Origin: Prochlorococcus sp. AG-363-B04
Lineage (GTDB): Bacteria; Cyanobacteriota; Cyanobacteriia; PCC-6307; Cyanobiaceae
Reading direction: 5' to 3'
DNA length: 64,000 nucleotides
NCBI GenBank assembly: GCA_003278465.1
Contig: QCFC01000001.1
Span: 1 to 64,000, forward strand
Below, piece after piece: positions 47,954 through 56,883 of this stretch. Each line of letters begins with the position of its first letter. The stretch's first letter is position 1. Under the pieces are notes generated by a model. The model saw only the letters and a program-made list of their open reading frames with translations. It ran no database searches and had not been told where the DNA came from. Position numbers and translations under genes: made by a program.

Positions 47954-48889
47954 TTACGATGCCACAGGCAGTCTAATTTTTTTGGCTAGCCCAAGAGCAT
48001 TAAGTAATCTGATGTGTTGCCAGGTCAGATCTATTTGTCCTTGTGATAAACCTTGTTTGGCTGAGTGTGGAAAGGCGTGGTGATTGTTGTGCCAACCTTC
48101 TCCGAAAGTGAGAGCAGCGACCCATGCATTGTTTCGTGAACCATCTCCACTATCGAAGGCAATATTCCCCCAGCGATGCGTAGCTGAATTAACTAACCAA
48201 GTCACGTGATAAACCAGTACCAAACGAACTGGGATTCCCCATAGCACCATTGCCCATCCACCTGATTCGCTATATGAGCCAATCCAAAACAGTATCAATG
48301 CCAAAGGTATCTGCAGAAGTAGAAAATACTTATTAAGCCATTGGTAATAAGGATCTTTAGCTAAATCGCGAGTGAAGCGTGGAATTGTTTTGATTGCTGG
48401 AATTGGGTTAAACATCCATTGCATGTGACTCCACCAAAAGCCTTTATTGCTGTTGTGATGGTCTGCTTCTGTATCCGAAAAAATATGGTGATGCCGGTGC
48501 AGTCCTATCCAATCAATTGGACCATGCTGGCAGCTCAGTGCCCCACAAGTAGCAAAGAAACGTTCTAGCCATTTGGGCACTTGGAAAGCCCTATGGGATA
48601 GAAGTCTGTGATAGCCAAGAGTGACACCTAGGCATGCAGTTATCCAATAGAGAATTAATAGTGTTATGACAGCTTGCCAGCTCCAAAATTGTGGAAATAG
48701 CGCAAAAATTGTTAAGCAGTGAATAACGAACATGAATCCAATCGTGCCCCATCTCTTTTGTGTTTTTCTTGAGAATGGACTTACGTTGGCTAAAGAAACT
48801 TGAAGCTTTCTTGAAGCATCAAGTGCCTTGAGTGAATCTATTGGCTTTCTTGGAGAAGCTGGAAAATAGACCACACTCAGACCCATCAT
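47954..48889 (-). CDS. Acyl-lipid/acyl-CoA desaturase (delta-9 type), copy 1
   Basis: GYHRLLSHRAFQ, GLHRHHHIFSD, EGWHNNHHAFPHSA histidine boxes. Confidence 0.93.
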   Translation of the reverse strand: MMGLSVVYFPASPRKPIDSLKALDASRKLQVSLANVSPFSRKTQKRWGTIGFMFVIHCLTIFALFPQFWSWQAVITLLILYWITACLGVTLGYHRLLSHRAFQVPKWLERFFATCGALSCQHGPIDWIGLHRHHHIFSDTEADHHNSNKGFWWSHMQWMFNPIPAIKTIPRFTRDLAKDPYYQWLNKYFLLLQIPLALILFWIGSYSESGGWAMVLWGIPVRLVLVYHVTWLVNSATHRWGNIAFDSGDGSRNNAWVAALTFGEGWHNNHHAFPHSAKQGLSQGQIDLTWQHIRLLNALGLAKKIRLPVAS

Positions 48890-48967
48890 GGATTCTTATA
48901 ATGATCGCATATATATCCCGATCATGATCCATATTGTAGCCCTGAGAACGATCTTTATTTTGATTTC

Positions 48968-49684
48968 GTGAAAAGTGGTTTTCGGGAAAAGTTGTTAGAT
49001 GGCCGGAGGGCTTTGGCTCATCTAATCCACGTTTGGCATGAGAGAAATGGTTGGTCACATAAGGTTCTACCAGCTCTTGCGGAGTGTCTTTCTTTGGGAA
49101 CAGTTCATAGTTCTCAGATTTCGAATCTTCGAAATGGCAAACTTGCATCACCTGGACCAGAGGTTTTTTTAGCTCTTGCTCAAGCAAATGCCTTGCTGCA
49201 TAAAGGGATAGAACCATTTAAAGAGCATTTAGCCAAGTTGCATCCTGCATTGTTAAAAGTACTTTTAGAATCTGCGGTTCCTTTACTTGACGATGAGGGC
49301 CAGCCAATTAGTGCTGGTTTATTTTTTGAGATTTTTTTGGGTATGAAACCATTACCTTCATGTTTTGATTGGTTTATTGAAGAGTCTGAGGCAATTGATT
49401 TGAGTGCTGGATTGGCCGATTATTTTTGTAATGGCAGGTCTTGGCGAAATTGTCGAGAGAAAGTGATGAGAGCGTATCCTGTTAAAAATGAGATAAGAAG
49501 AGATCGTTTTGCAGCTGTTATGGCTGGACTTAGAGATTACACAGCTGAAGAACTAGATGGTGAGCTTTTAGATTTACATGCAACAGCTGCAACATTAAAT
49601 GTTGGAGAGTTTGCAAATGGGACAAATATTTTTTTAGAAGATTTACGGTCTCGATCTTCAAAGTTGAAGGTTGAAAAAACCTAA
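48968..49684 (+). CDS. Conserved hypothetical, putative HTH (XRE-like) N-terminal region
   Basis: HSSQISNLRNGKLASPGPEVFLALAQAN resembles an HTH recognition region; GTG start. Confidence 0.65.
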   Translation: MKSGFREKLLDGRRALAHLIHVWHERNGWSHKVLPALAECLSLGTVHSSQISNLRNGKLASPGPEVFLALAQANALLHKGIEPFKEHLAKLHPALLKVLLESAVPLLDDEGQPISAGLFFEIFLGMKPLPSCFDWFIEESEAIDLSAGLADYFCNGRSWRNCREKVMRAYPVKNEIRRDRFAAVMAGLRDYTAEELDGELLDLHATAATLNVGEFANGTNIFLEDLRSRSSKLKVEKT

Positions 49685-49690
49685 TTATTG

Positions 49691-50602
49691 TTATCGAGAA
49701 TATTGAGCTAAGCGAATCTTTTTGGCCAATTTTAATCTCTTAAGTATTTTTATGTGTTGCCAAGTAATGTCAAATTCAAACCATCTCAATCCATGTCGAG
49801 CACTTTGAGGAAAGGCATGGTGATTGTTGTGCCAACCTTCACCGAAAGAAAGTAGAGCTACCCACCAGCAATTTCTAGAAAGATCCGGACAATTGAAATT
49901 GCGATATCCAAATGTATGAGTAGCAGAATTTACAAGCCAAGTTACGTGATACACAATTACAAGGCGCAATGGGATTGCCCATAGCACAAGGCCTAAGCCT
50001 CCTCCATGGATTGAATTGATTTCTCCATACCAGTAAAGACCCAGGCCTATTGGTATTTGGAGCAGAAGAAACCAATGATCTAACCAGCAGTAAAAGCGAT
50101 CAGATACAAGATCACCAACTAAACGTTCACTATGTTCAAGAGCTGGGATTTCATGGAGCATCCATTCACTATGGCTCCACCAAAAGCCTCTTCCAGCATC
50201 ATGATGGTCATTTGGTTGGTCAGAGAATTGATGGTGATGCCTATGTAAAGCAACCCATTCAATAGGTCCGCTTTGACAGGCTAGAGATCCCATCAGAACA
50301 AGGATTTTTTCGACCCAAATAGGACTTGAAAAACTCCGATGAGCTACAAGACGATGTAAGCCTAAGGTGACTCCAAGTACTGTTGTCCAATAGAGCAAGG
50401 CAAAGATTGCAATTCCATGCCAACTCCAAAATCTTGGTAGGAGGGCAAATGTTGCTGCCACATGCATGGCAAGCATGAAACTAGTAGTTCCAAGCTTGAA
50501 TCTCCTTTGATAGGCGGGTAAACGCTCCCTTTTAGCAACAATTCCTTCTCGAAGGCGTTGTTCTCGTGTGGGGGTGGTAGTTGATGAGATATTAGTAACC
50601 AA
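49691..50602 (-). CDS. Acyl-lipid/acyl-CoA desaturase (delta-9 type), copy 2
   Basis: GLHRLVAHRSFS, ALHRHHHQFSD, EGWHNNHHAFPQSA histidine boxes; paralogue of 47954..48889. Confidence 0.93.
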   Translation of the reverse strand: MVTNISSTTTPTREQRLREGIVAKRERLPAYQRRFKLGTTSFMLAMHVAATFALLPRFWSWHGIAIFALLYWTTVLGVTLGLHRLVAHRSFSSPIWVEKILVLMGSLACQSGPIEWVALHRHHHQFSDQPNDHHDAGRGFWWSHSEWMLHEIPALEHSERLVGDLVSDRFYCWLDHWFLLLQIPIGLGLYWYGEINSIHGGGLGLVLWAIPLRLVIVYHVTWLVNSATHTFGYRNFNCPDLSRNCWWVALLSFGEGWHNNHHAFPQSARHGLRWFEFDITWQHIKILKRLKLAKKIRLAQYSR

Positions 50603-50710
50603 GAGGAACTCCTTGGGATAGCGATGACCACTTGTTCAGAATCTCAAGTGGTGAAAATGAAGAGTAAAAGCAAAATCTAAAGGAACTGTATACCTCGCTC
50701 TCTTGTTTTT

Positions 50711-52003
50711 GTGGATAAATTCAATCCTGGTGCAATTGGTGATGAACTAGCTGAGGCATGGGCAAGGCAGCATGTTTCTAATGCTTGTAAGCGATTAGAG
50801 GATTTTTCATCCCAAAGAACATATGAAGTTTTACCTCGTCTTCAAAAGGTTTTGCAATCTTTCGCACTGGAAAGAGTTGGGAATCATCATTTCCCTTCTC
50901 TTACTGGATATGGTCATGGAGATCAGGGTAGGGAAGTTGTTGATAGGGTTTTTGCAAGGGTTTTGGGAGCTGAGAGAGCTGCAGTTCGAATGCAATTTGT
51001 GAGTGGTACTCATGCAATCACCTCTGCACTTTTTGGAGTTTTAAGACCTGGAGATCGCTTGCTTTCTGTTACTGGTGCTCCTTACGACACACTAGAAGAA
51101 GTCATTGGAATAAGGGGCTCTGGGCAGGGCTCTCTAATGGATTTTGGAATTGAGTATCAGGAGTTGTCTTTAACGAATAAAGGCAATATTGACTTTGCTG
51201 CTTTAGGGAAGGCTTTAGAGGCACCCACAAGAATGGTTTTTATCCAGCGAAGCTGTGGATATAGCTGGCGTAAATCTCTTTCCATTAAGTTAATTGGCGA
51301 GATTTGTAGGCTCACGCATTGGAAACAGCCTGATTGTGTTTGTTTTGTAGATAATTGTTATGGAGAATTGGTTGAAGAAAAAGAGCCCCCTGAAGTAGGA
51401 GCTGATTTAATCGCAGGCTCTTTGATCAAAAATCTTGGTGGGACAATTGTGCCAACTGGTGGTTATGTAGCAGGAAGTGCTGATTTGGTTGAGAAATCTT
51501 GTTGCAGACTGACTTCTCCAGGTATTGGTAGTGAAGGAGGTATAGGCTTTGATCTCAATCGGCTTGTGTTGCAGGGATTATTTCTTGCTCCACAGATGGT
51601 GGCAGAAGCTTTGATTGGTGCTGATCTTGTCTCAGCTGTTTTTGATGCATTGGGATTTCCAGTAAATCCTTCTCCTGGTGAAATGCGTACTGATTTGATA
51701 CAGGCAGTTCGACTAGGGGATCCTCAAGCATTGAAATTGGTTTGTAAAGCTTTTCAAGAATGCTCACCTATTGGTTCATATTTAGACCCTGTGCCATCTG
51801 AAATGCCTGGTTATGAAAGTGATTTGGTTATGGCAGGGGGTACATTTATTGATGGCAGCACTAGTGAATTCTCAGCCGATGCTCCATTAAGGCCTCCTTA
51901 TAACCTTTATGTACAAGGTGGTACACATCGTGCTCATGTCAAAATTTCTCTTCAAAGAGCTTTAGTTGCTTTAGTCAAAGAAGGATTTGTAGACTTGCAA
52001 TAA
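50711..52003 (+). CDS. Aluminium-resistance/methionine gamma-lyase-like PLP protein
   Basis: HFPSLTGYGHGDQGREVVDRVFARVLGAERAAVRMQFVSGTHAI; GSLIKNLGGTIVPTGGYVAG lysine motif. Confidence 0.88.
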   Translation: MDKFNPGAIGDELAEAWARQHVSNACKRLEDFSSQRTYEVLPRLQKVLQSFALERVGNHHFPSLTGYGHGDQGREVVDRVFARVLGAERAAVRMQFVSGTHAITSALFGVLRPGDRLLSVTGAPYDTLEEVIGIRGSGQGSLMDFGIEYQELSLTNKGNIDFAALGKALEAPTRMVFIQRSCGYSWRKSLSIKLIGEICRLTHWKQPDCVCFVDNCYGELVEEKEPPEVGADLIAGSLIKNLGGTIVPTGGYVAGSADLVEKSCCRLTSPGIGSEGGIGFDLNRLVLQGLFLAPQMVAEALIGADLVSAVFDALGFPVNPSPGEMRTDLIQAVRLGDPQALKLVCKAFQECSPIGSYLDPVPSEMPGYESDLVMAGGTFIDGSTSEFSADAPLRPPYNLYVQGGTHRAHVKISLQRALVALVKEGFVDLQ

Positions 52004-52031
52004 ATCCATTGATGTTTTCGGCCCCTTTTGA

Positions 52032-52424
52032 TTGATGGCCTTCCAATTCCCTGAGCAATTTCGTTTTGCTGATAGCCACGAATATGCAAATGTTGATGCT
52101 GACTTAGTACGAGTTGGCATAAGTGCATTTGCTGTGGATCAATTGGGAGATATTGTTTTTGTTGATCTTCCAGAAGTCGGGACAGTTTTAACTCGAGGTC
52201 AGAGTTTTGGCTCTGTTGAATCAGTTAAAGCTGTTGAGGAGATGTATGCCCCTTTAAGCGGTGAGGTGGTTCAGCGAAATAATTCTGTGATGGATAACCC
52301 TGATGAATTGCAGAATGATCCTCATGGAGAAGGTTGGCTGATGGTCATTCGTCCTTCTGATCCTGAACAGTTGAACGAGCTTATGGATGCCACTGCTTAT
52401 GGCAGCAAAATTTCAGAGGATTAG
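52032..52424 (+). CDS. gcvH: Glycine cleavage system H protein
   Basis: GISAFAVDQLGDIVFVDLPEVGTVLTRGQSFGSVESVKAVEEMYAPLSGEVV. Confidence 0.97.
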   Translation: MMAFQFPEQFRFADSHEYANVDADLVRVGISAFAVDQLGDIVFVDLPEVGTVLTRGQSFGSVESVKAVEEMYAPLSGEVVQRNNSVMDNPDELQNDPHGEGWLMVIRPSDPEQLNELMDATAYGSKISED

Positions 52425-52498
52425 ATCAAAGAAAACGAAAAAATTGACCATCTTTTCAAAATAGTTTCTAGTTTAAATGTCGTTATTAGTAATTTGCA

Positions 52499-55411
52499 GT
52501 GCTTGACTTTTGCCCTGAGGAGGCTTCAAGCATTGGGCCATCACCTTTTTTAAAAAGGCACATTGGTCCTACCTCTCATGATCAGGATGAAATGCTCAGA
52601 GAACTTGGCTTTTCTGACATAAACGATTTTGTGCGAAAAGTAGTTCCTTCAGATATTTACGATGGAGTTTTTCAGGGTGAGGGTCTGATCCAAGGCTGCG
52701 ATGAAGTAGAAGCCTTGGGAGAACTTCGTGAAATTGCTAAAAAAAATATTTTTAAACGTTCATTAATTGGGCTTGGTTATTGCGGCACTGCCACACCTTC
52801 ATTGATTAAGAGACAAATTCTTGAAAATCCTGCTTGGTTTACTGCCTATACCCCATATCAGGCAGAAATGTCTCAAGGTCGATTGGAAGCGTTATTCAAT
52901 TTTCAAACTCTCATTAGTGAACTAACTGGTTTACCAATCGCAAATGCTTCTTTACTTGATGAAGCCACAGCGGCTGCAGAGGCTATGAGTCTTGGCTTCG
53001 CTCAGGCCAAGGGCTCTGAAAAGCGTCGTTTTCTAGTTGATATTGAAGTTTTACCTCAAACTCTTGCAGTACTTAGAACTCGTTCAGAACCACTTGGAGT
53101 TCAGTTGGAGGTTGAAGAACCTAGTTCTTTTAATTTTGAAGATGATGTTTTTGGTATTTTTCTTCAGTTGCCAGGGTGTAATGGTCGTATTTGGGATCCC
53201 TCTGAAGTTATTAGTTCTGCTCATGAATTAGGTGCAATAGCTTGTATCGCAGTTGACCCTCTTGCACAGGTTTTATTGAAGCCTGTCGCAGATTTTGGAG
53301 CAGATGTTGCAGTAGGAAGTATTCAACGGTTTGGGATCCCTATGGGCTTTGGAGGCCCTCATGCTGCTTTTTTTGCAACTTCTGAGCGTTTTAAGCGTCA
53401 GGTGCCTGGACGTTTAGTTGGGATGTCTGTTGATTCGGAGGGGAAGCCAGCTTTACGTTTAGCATTACAAACTCGTGAGCAACATATACGTAGAGAAAAA
53501 GCAACTAGCAATATTTGTACATCCCAGGTTTTGTTGGCTGTAATGTCATCCTTTTATGCATTGCATCATGGACCTGAAGGATTAACTGCTATTGCCAAAA
53601 GAATTTCTTCCTTTCGCTTATACCTAGAGCAGGCATTGAAAAAATATGGTTATAACATAGAACCGATTGATAGATTTGACACAATTCAAGTTTTATCTGA
53701 TAAAGCACCTGAAGTGCATAAACAAGCAATATTGGCTGGATATAATCTTCGAATTTTACCATTAGGATCTTCAGTAGAAGTGTCGAATGGTTTTGGAATA
53801 ACAATAGATGAGTTAACTACAAAAAAGGAATTAAAAATACTTTTAGATATTTTTGGAAACTGTTCAAATAAATCCTTACAACTCAATGAAGTTGACAGTA
53901 ATTATCGGTCTGAGGAACTTAAAAAATCTTTTTTTAGACAGAAAAGTTGGTTGCAGCAAGAAGTTTTTCATTTATATCGATCGGAAACAGAATTGCTGAG
54001 GTATATGCAGAGATTGAGTACTCGTGACTTCTCATTAGTGCATGGAATGATTCCTTTAGGAAGTTGCACAATGAAGTTGAATGCTGCATCAGAACTGGAG
54101 CCAATTTCTTGGCCGGAATTTGCATCAATCCATCCATTCGCACCTAAAGATCAGTCAGAAGGCTATAGACATATTTTCTCTGATCTTGAACAATGGTTGT
54201 CAAAGCTTACTGGATTTGCAGGTGTTTCCTTGCAGCCTAATGCTGGCTCTCAGGGTGAGTTTGCAGGCCTCCTAGTAATTCGTGCGTGGCATAAATTCTG
54301 TGGACAATCTCACCGCAATATTTGTTTAATACCCAAAAGTGCTCATGGAACAAATCCTGCAAGTTCAATTAATGCAGGCTTCAAAGTTGTGCCTGTTGAT
54401 TGTGATCAATATGGCAATGTTGATTTAAAAGATCTGACTTCCAAAGTTGAGCTTTATTCATCTAAACTTGCAGCATTGATGATTACTTATCCTTCAACTC
54501 ATGGAGTTTTTGAGCCAGGGATTAAACAAATTTGTGATTTAATTCATAATCATGGGGGTCAGATTTATTTGGATGGTGCAAATTTCAATGCACAAGTTGG
54601 TATTTGTAGGCCAGGTAAATATGGTGTGGATGTTTGTCATTTGAATCTCCATAAAACATTTTGTATCCCTCATGGAGGAGGGGGACCTGGAGTTGGACCA
54701 ATTGCAGTTTCTCAACATTTAGTGCCTTTTTTACCAGGGCATCCATTAATGAGTTCTTCCTCTGAGCAAGCCATTGGTCCAGTTTCTGCCGCACCTTGGG
54801 GAAGTGCAGGAATCTTGCCAATTAGTTGGATGTATTTGCGGATGATGGGTGTAGTTGGTTTGCGCGAGTGTACCTCTGTTGCATTGTTATCAGCGAATTA
54901 CATTGCAAAAAAATTAGGTGATTATTATCCAATTCTGTTCCGTGGCTTAGGAGGCTGGGTAGCACATGAATGCATTCTTGATTTACGGCGATTGAAACGG
55001 ACTGTGGGAGTAGAAGTTGATGATGTGGCGAAGAGATTAATTGATTATGGATTTCATGCCCCAACTGTTAGTTGGCCAGTAGCAGGAACCTTGATGGTTG
55101 AACCAACAGAGAGTGAAAGCCTTTTGGAAATCAAACGGTTTTGTGAAGCTTTGATTGCTATTAGAAAGGAAATTATAGACATAGAAAATGGTCATATAGA
55201 TATTCATGAGAGCCCTTTAAGACTTGCTCCACATACTTTGACTGCTATTACTTCATCAGTTTGGGATCGACCTTATAGCAGGGAAAAAGCAGTTTTTCCA
55301 ATGCCTAATCAGGTAGTTAGTAAGTATTGGCCAGCTGTATCTCGTATTGATAATGCTTATGGTGATCGCAACTTGGTATGTAGTTGTACTGCTATGTCGG
55401 AAATTTCATAG
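52499..55411 (+). CDS. gcvP: Glycine dehydrogenase (decarboxylating), P protein
   Basis: 970 aa; [42 protein letters not shown]. Confidence 0.98.
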   Translation: MLDFCPEEASSIGPSPFLKRHIGPTSHDQDEMLRELGFSDINDFVRKVVPSDIYDGVFQGEGLIQGCDEVEALGELREIAKKNIFKRSLIGLGYCGTATPSLIKRQILENPAWFTAYTPYQAEMSQGRLEALFNFQTLISELTGLPIANASLLDEATAAAEAMSLGFAQAKGSEKRRFLVDIEVLPQTLAVLRTRSEPLGVQLEVEEPSSFNFEDDVFGIFLQLPGCNGRIWDPSEVISSAHELGAIACIAVDPLAQVLLKPVADFGADVAVGSIQRFGIPMGFGGPHAAFFATSERFKRQVPGRLVGMSVDSEGKPALRLALQTREQHIRREKATSNICTSQVLLAVMSSFYALHHGPEGLTAIAKRISSFRLYLEQALKKYGYNIEPIDRFDTIQVLSDKAPEVHKQAILAGYNLRILPLGSSVEVSNGFGITIDELTTKKELKILLDIFGNCSNKSLQLNEVDSNYRSEELKKSFFRQKSWLQQEVFHLYRSETELLRYMQRLSTRDFSLVHGMIPLGSCTMKLNAASELEPISWPEFASIHPFAPKDQSEGYRHIFSDLEQWLSKLTGFAGVSLQPNAGSQGEFAGLLVIRAWHKFCGQSHRNICLIPKSAHGTNPASSINAGFKVVPVDCDQYGNVDLKDLTSKVELYSSKLAALMITYPSTHGVFEPGIKQICDLIHNHGGQIYLDGANFNAQVGICRPGKYGVDVCHLNLHKTFCIPHGGGGPGVGPIAVSQHLVPFLPGHPLMSSSSEQAIGPVSAAPWGSAGILPISWMYLRMMGVVGLRECTSVALLSANYIAKKLGDYYPILFRGLGGWVAHECILDLRRLKRTVGVEVDDVAKRLIDYGFHAPTVSWPVAGTLMVEPTESESLLEIKRFCEALIAIRKEIIDIENGHIDIHESPLRLAPHTLTAITSSVWDRPYSREKAVFPMPNQVVSKYWPAVSRIDNAYGDRNLVCSCTAMSEIS

Positions 55412-55493
55412 CTCAAGAGAAAAATATTTGCTACTGGTCGAAGACTCTTGAAAGTGTTAATTTTTAATCGAAAACAGAATTTTTAGTTTTGTT

Positions 55494-55524
55494 TTGACCG
55501 CTTCGAGAAGTTTTTCACTATACT
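55494..55524 (+). promoter_or_regulatory. Candidate sigma-70-type promoter for 55559 ORF
   Basis: TTGACC (55494-55499), 19-nt spacer, TATACT (55519-55524); spacer is long. Confidence 0.35.
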
Positions 55525-55558
55525 TCTGGCCAGCGGAATCTATTGCTGAGGGGACAGC

Positions 55559-55819
55559 ATGGACAGAAACACATTTCATGAGTGCTCATTGAAGTCGTTA
55601 AGTACTGATGAGTTAAAACTTCCTGCATTGCCAAGCAGTCTGGAAAATTCTCTGCTTAGAGGAAATACCTTGTCTATTGATGGAACAAATGTTGTTCGTG
55701 TACCATTTGGTGTTCGATTACCAAGAAGACAGAGACCTGAACTTCCTGAAAGAATGGCTACTTTGATATTGCCATTACAGTCTCAGGGAAATCATCCAAC
55801 ACCACCTCAAGCAGCTTGA
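55559..55819 (+). CDS. Small hypothetical protein (86 aa), Pro-rich C-terminus
   Basis: Complete ORF with upstream promoter-like element; RVPFGVRLPRRQRPELPERMATLILPLQ. Confidence 0.6.
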   Translation: MDRNTFHECSLKSLSTDELKLPALPSSLENSLLRGNTLSIDGTNVVRVPFGVRLPRRQRPELPERMATLILPLQSQGNHPTPPQAA

Positions 55820-56034
55820 TCTAAAAAATCGTCAGATTTTCGTTTGTTGGCTGTTTTTAATAGCTTTAAATCAATTGTTTCTTTGACTTCTTTTATTGAA
55901 CAAGAGTTTGTTCTAAAAGGAAGCAATAACATGGGGCTTCTTTCTGGACGTACCAACCATGTGTTGTTGCGTTGCGGTAGAACTAAAAAACCTCTATATC
56001 TTATTGCCTCATCATGATTAGGTACTGACATCAT
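55807..56034 (-). CDS. Small hypothetical protein (75 aa)
   Basis: RYRGFLVLPQRNNTWLVRPERSPMLLLPFRT is protein-like; 3' end overlaps the convergent 55559 ORF. Confidence 0.55.
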   Translation of the reverse strand: MMSVPNHDEAIRYRGFLVLPQRNNTWLVRPERSPMLLLPFRTNSCSIKEVKETIDLKLLKTANKRKSDDFLDQAA

Positions 56035-56102
56035 TGAATTCTAACGAGTGACACAGGTCCTAACTTTTTGATCATACCATATATGGTGTGCAGATTAAAT
56101 GC

Positions 56103-56165
56103 TAAGCCTTCTCAGGATAGAATCCTGAATCATATGATCAAAAAATTCTATCCTGAGAAGGCTTA
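56103..56165. repeat. Perfect 21-bp inverted repeat, 21-nt loop
   Basis: TAAGCCTTCTCAGGATAGAAT (56103-56123) and its exact reverse complement ATTCTATCCTGAGAAGGCTTA (56145-56165). Confidence 0.97.
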
Positions 56166-56314
56166 TAAAGATTGGGAATTAGATCTCATTTGAAACTGTG
56201 ACCAGAATCTTATTGTTTCTAGTGTGAGTAAAAACACCTACGCTATGGATGGCCGGGCTTGTTATGGATTTTTGTTTTTTTAAAGCTTTTTATGTTTATT
56301 AAGCTCCGCTGAAA

Positions 56315-56839
56315 TTAAAGAGTTAAGGGTTGCATTTGAAGCAGAAGTTTTAGTAACTCTTCAATACTTTTCTCTTCTGCTGGTTTATTGTTGTTGCTCA
56401 TAAGTTGGCGGCCGACTACTTGAGCTCCTAAGTGAGTAAGTTGGATCCTTAAAGATAGTAGTAGCTCCATACCACCGCCTCCAGAAAAGCTGGCCATTGC
56501 AATTGGCCTGCCGTTAAATAGCTGTCGAAAGTCATCGCCTTGAACTGACAACCACGCGATTGCACTAGTTAATACAGGAGGTATGGATCCGTTGTATTCC
56601 GGTGCACAAATTATCCAACGTGGCACTGATAATAATTTTTTTGTGAGCTCTTTAGCTGAATTTGGAATGCCATGAGCTGAGTGTGTTCGAGGGTTGTAGA
56701 GCGGGAGATCAATTAGCGTTAAATCTAATAACTCTGCATTTGTTTTGAGTTTTTGACTACTTTGGATAAATCTTTGAGCAAGTTTTAGGTTTTCACCATT
56801 GCTGGCGGTTATTACGAGTAAGTCTTTGTTGAATGACAT
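56315..56839 (-). CDS. NADPH-dependent FMN reductase family protein
   Basis: PLYNPRTHSAHGIPNSAKEL; WIICAPEYNGSIPPVLTSAIAWLS. Confidence 0.88.
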   Translation of the reverse strand: MSFNKDLLVITASNGENLKLAQRFIQSSQKLKTNAELLDLTLIDLPLYNPRTHSAHGIPNSAKELTKKLLSVPRWIICAPEYNGSIPPVLTSAIAWLSVQGDDFRQLFNGRPIAMASFSGGGGMELLLSLRIQLTHLGAQVVGRQLMSNNNKPAEEKSIEELLKLLLQMQPLTL

Positions 56840-56883
56840 TGGATGGAAATTTCGGAGATTAGTTTTGGTACAAGTATTAATTT

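Noticed and set aside
48819-49217. 132-aa minus ORF overlapping desaturase 5' end and the HTH-like gene
   Set aside because: Overlaps two better-supported genes; no recognisable features.
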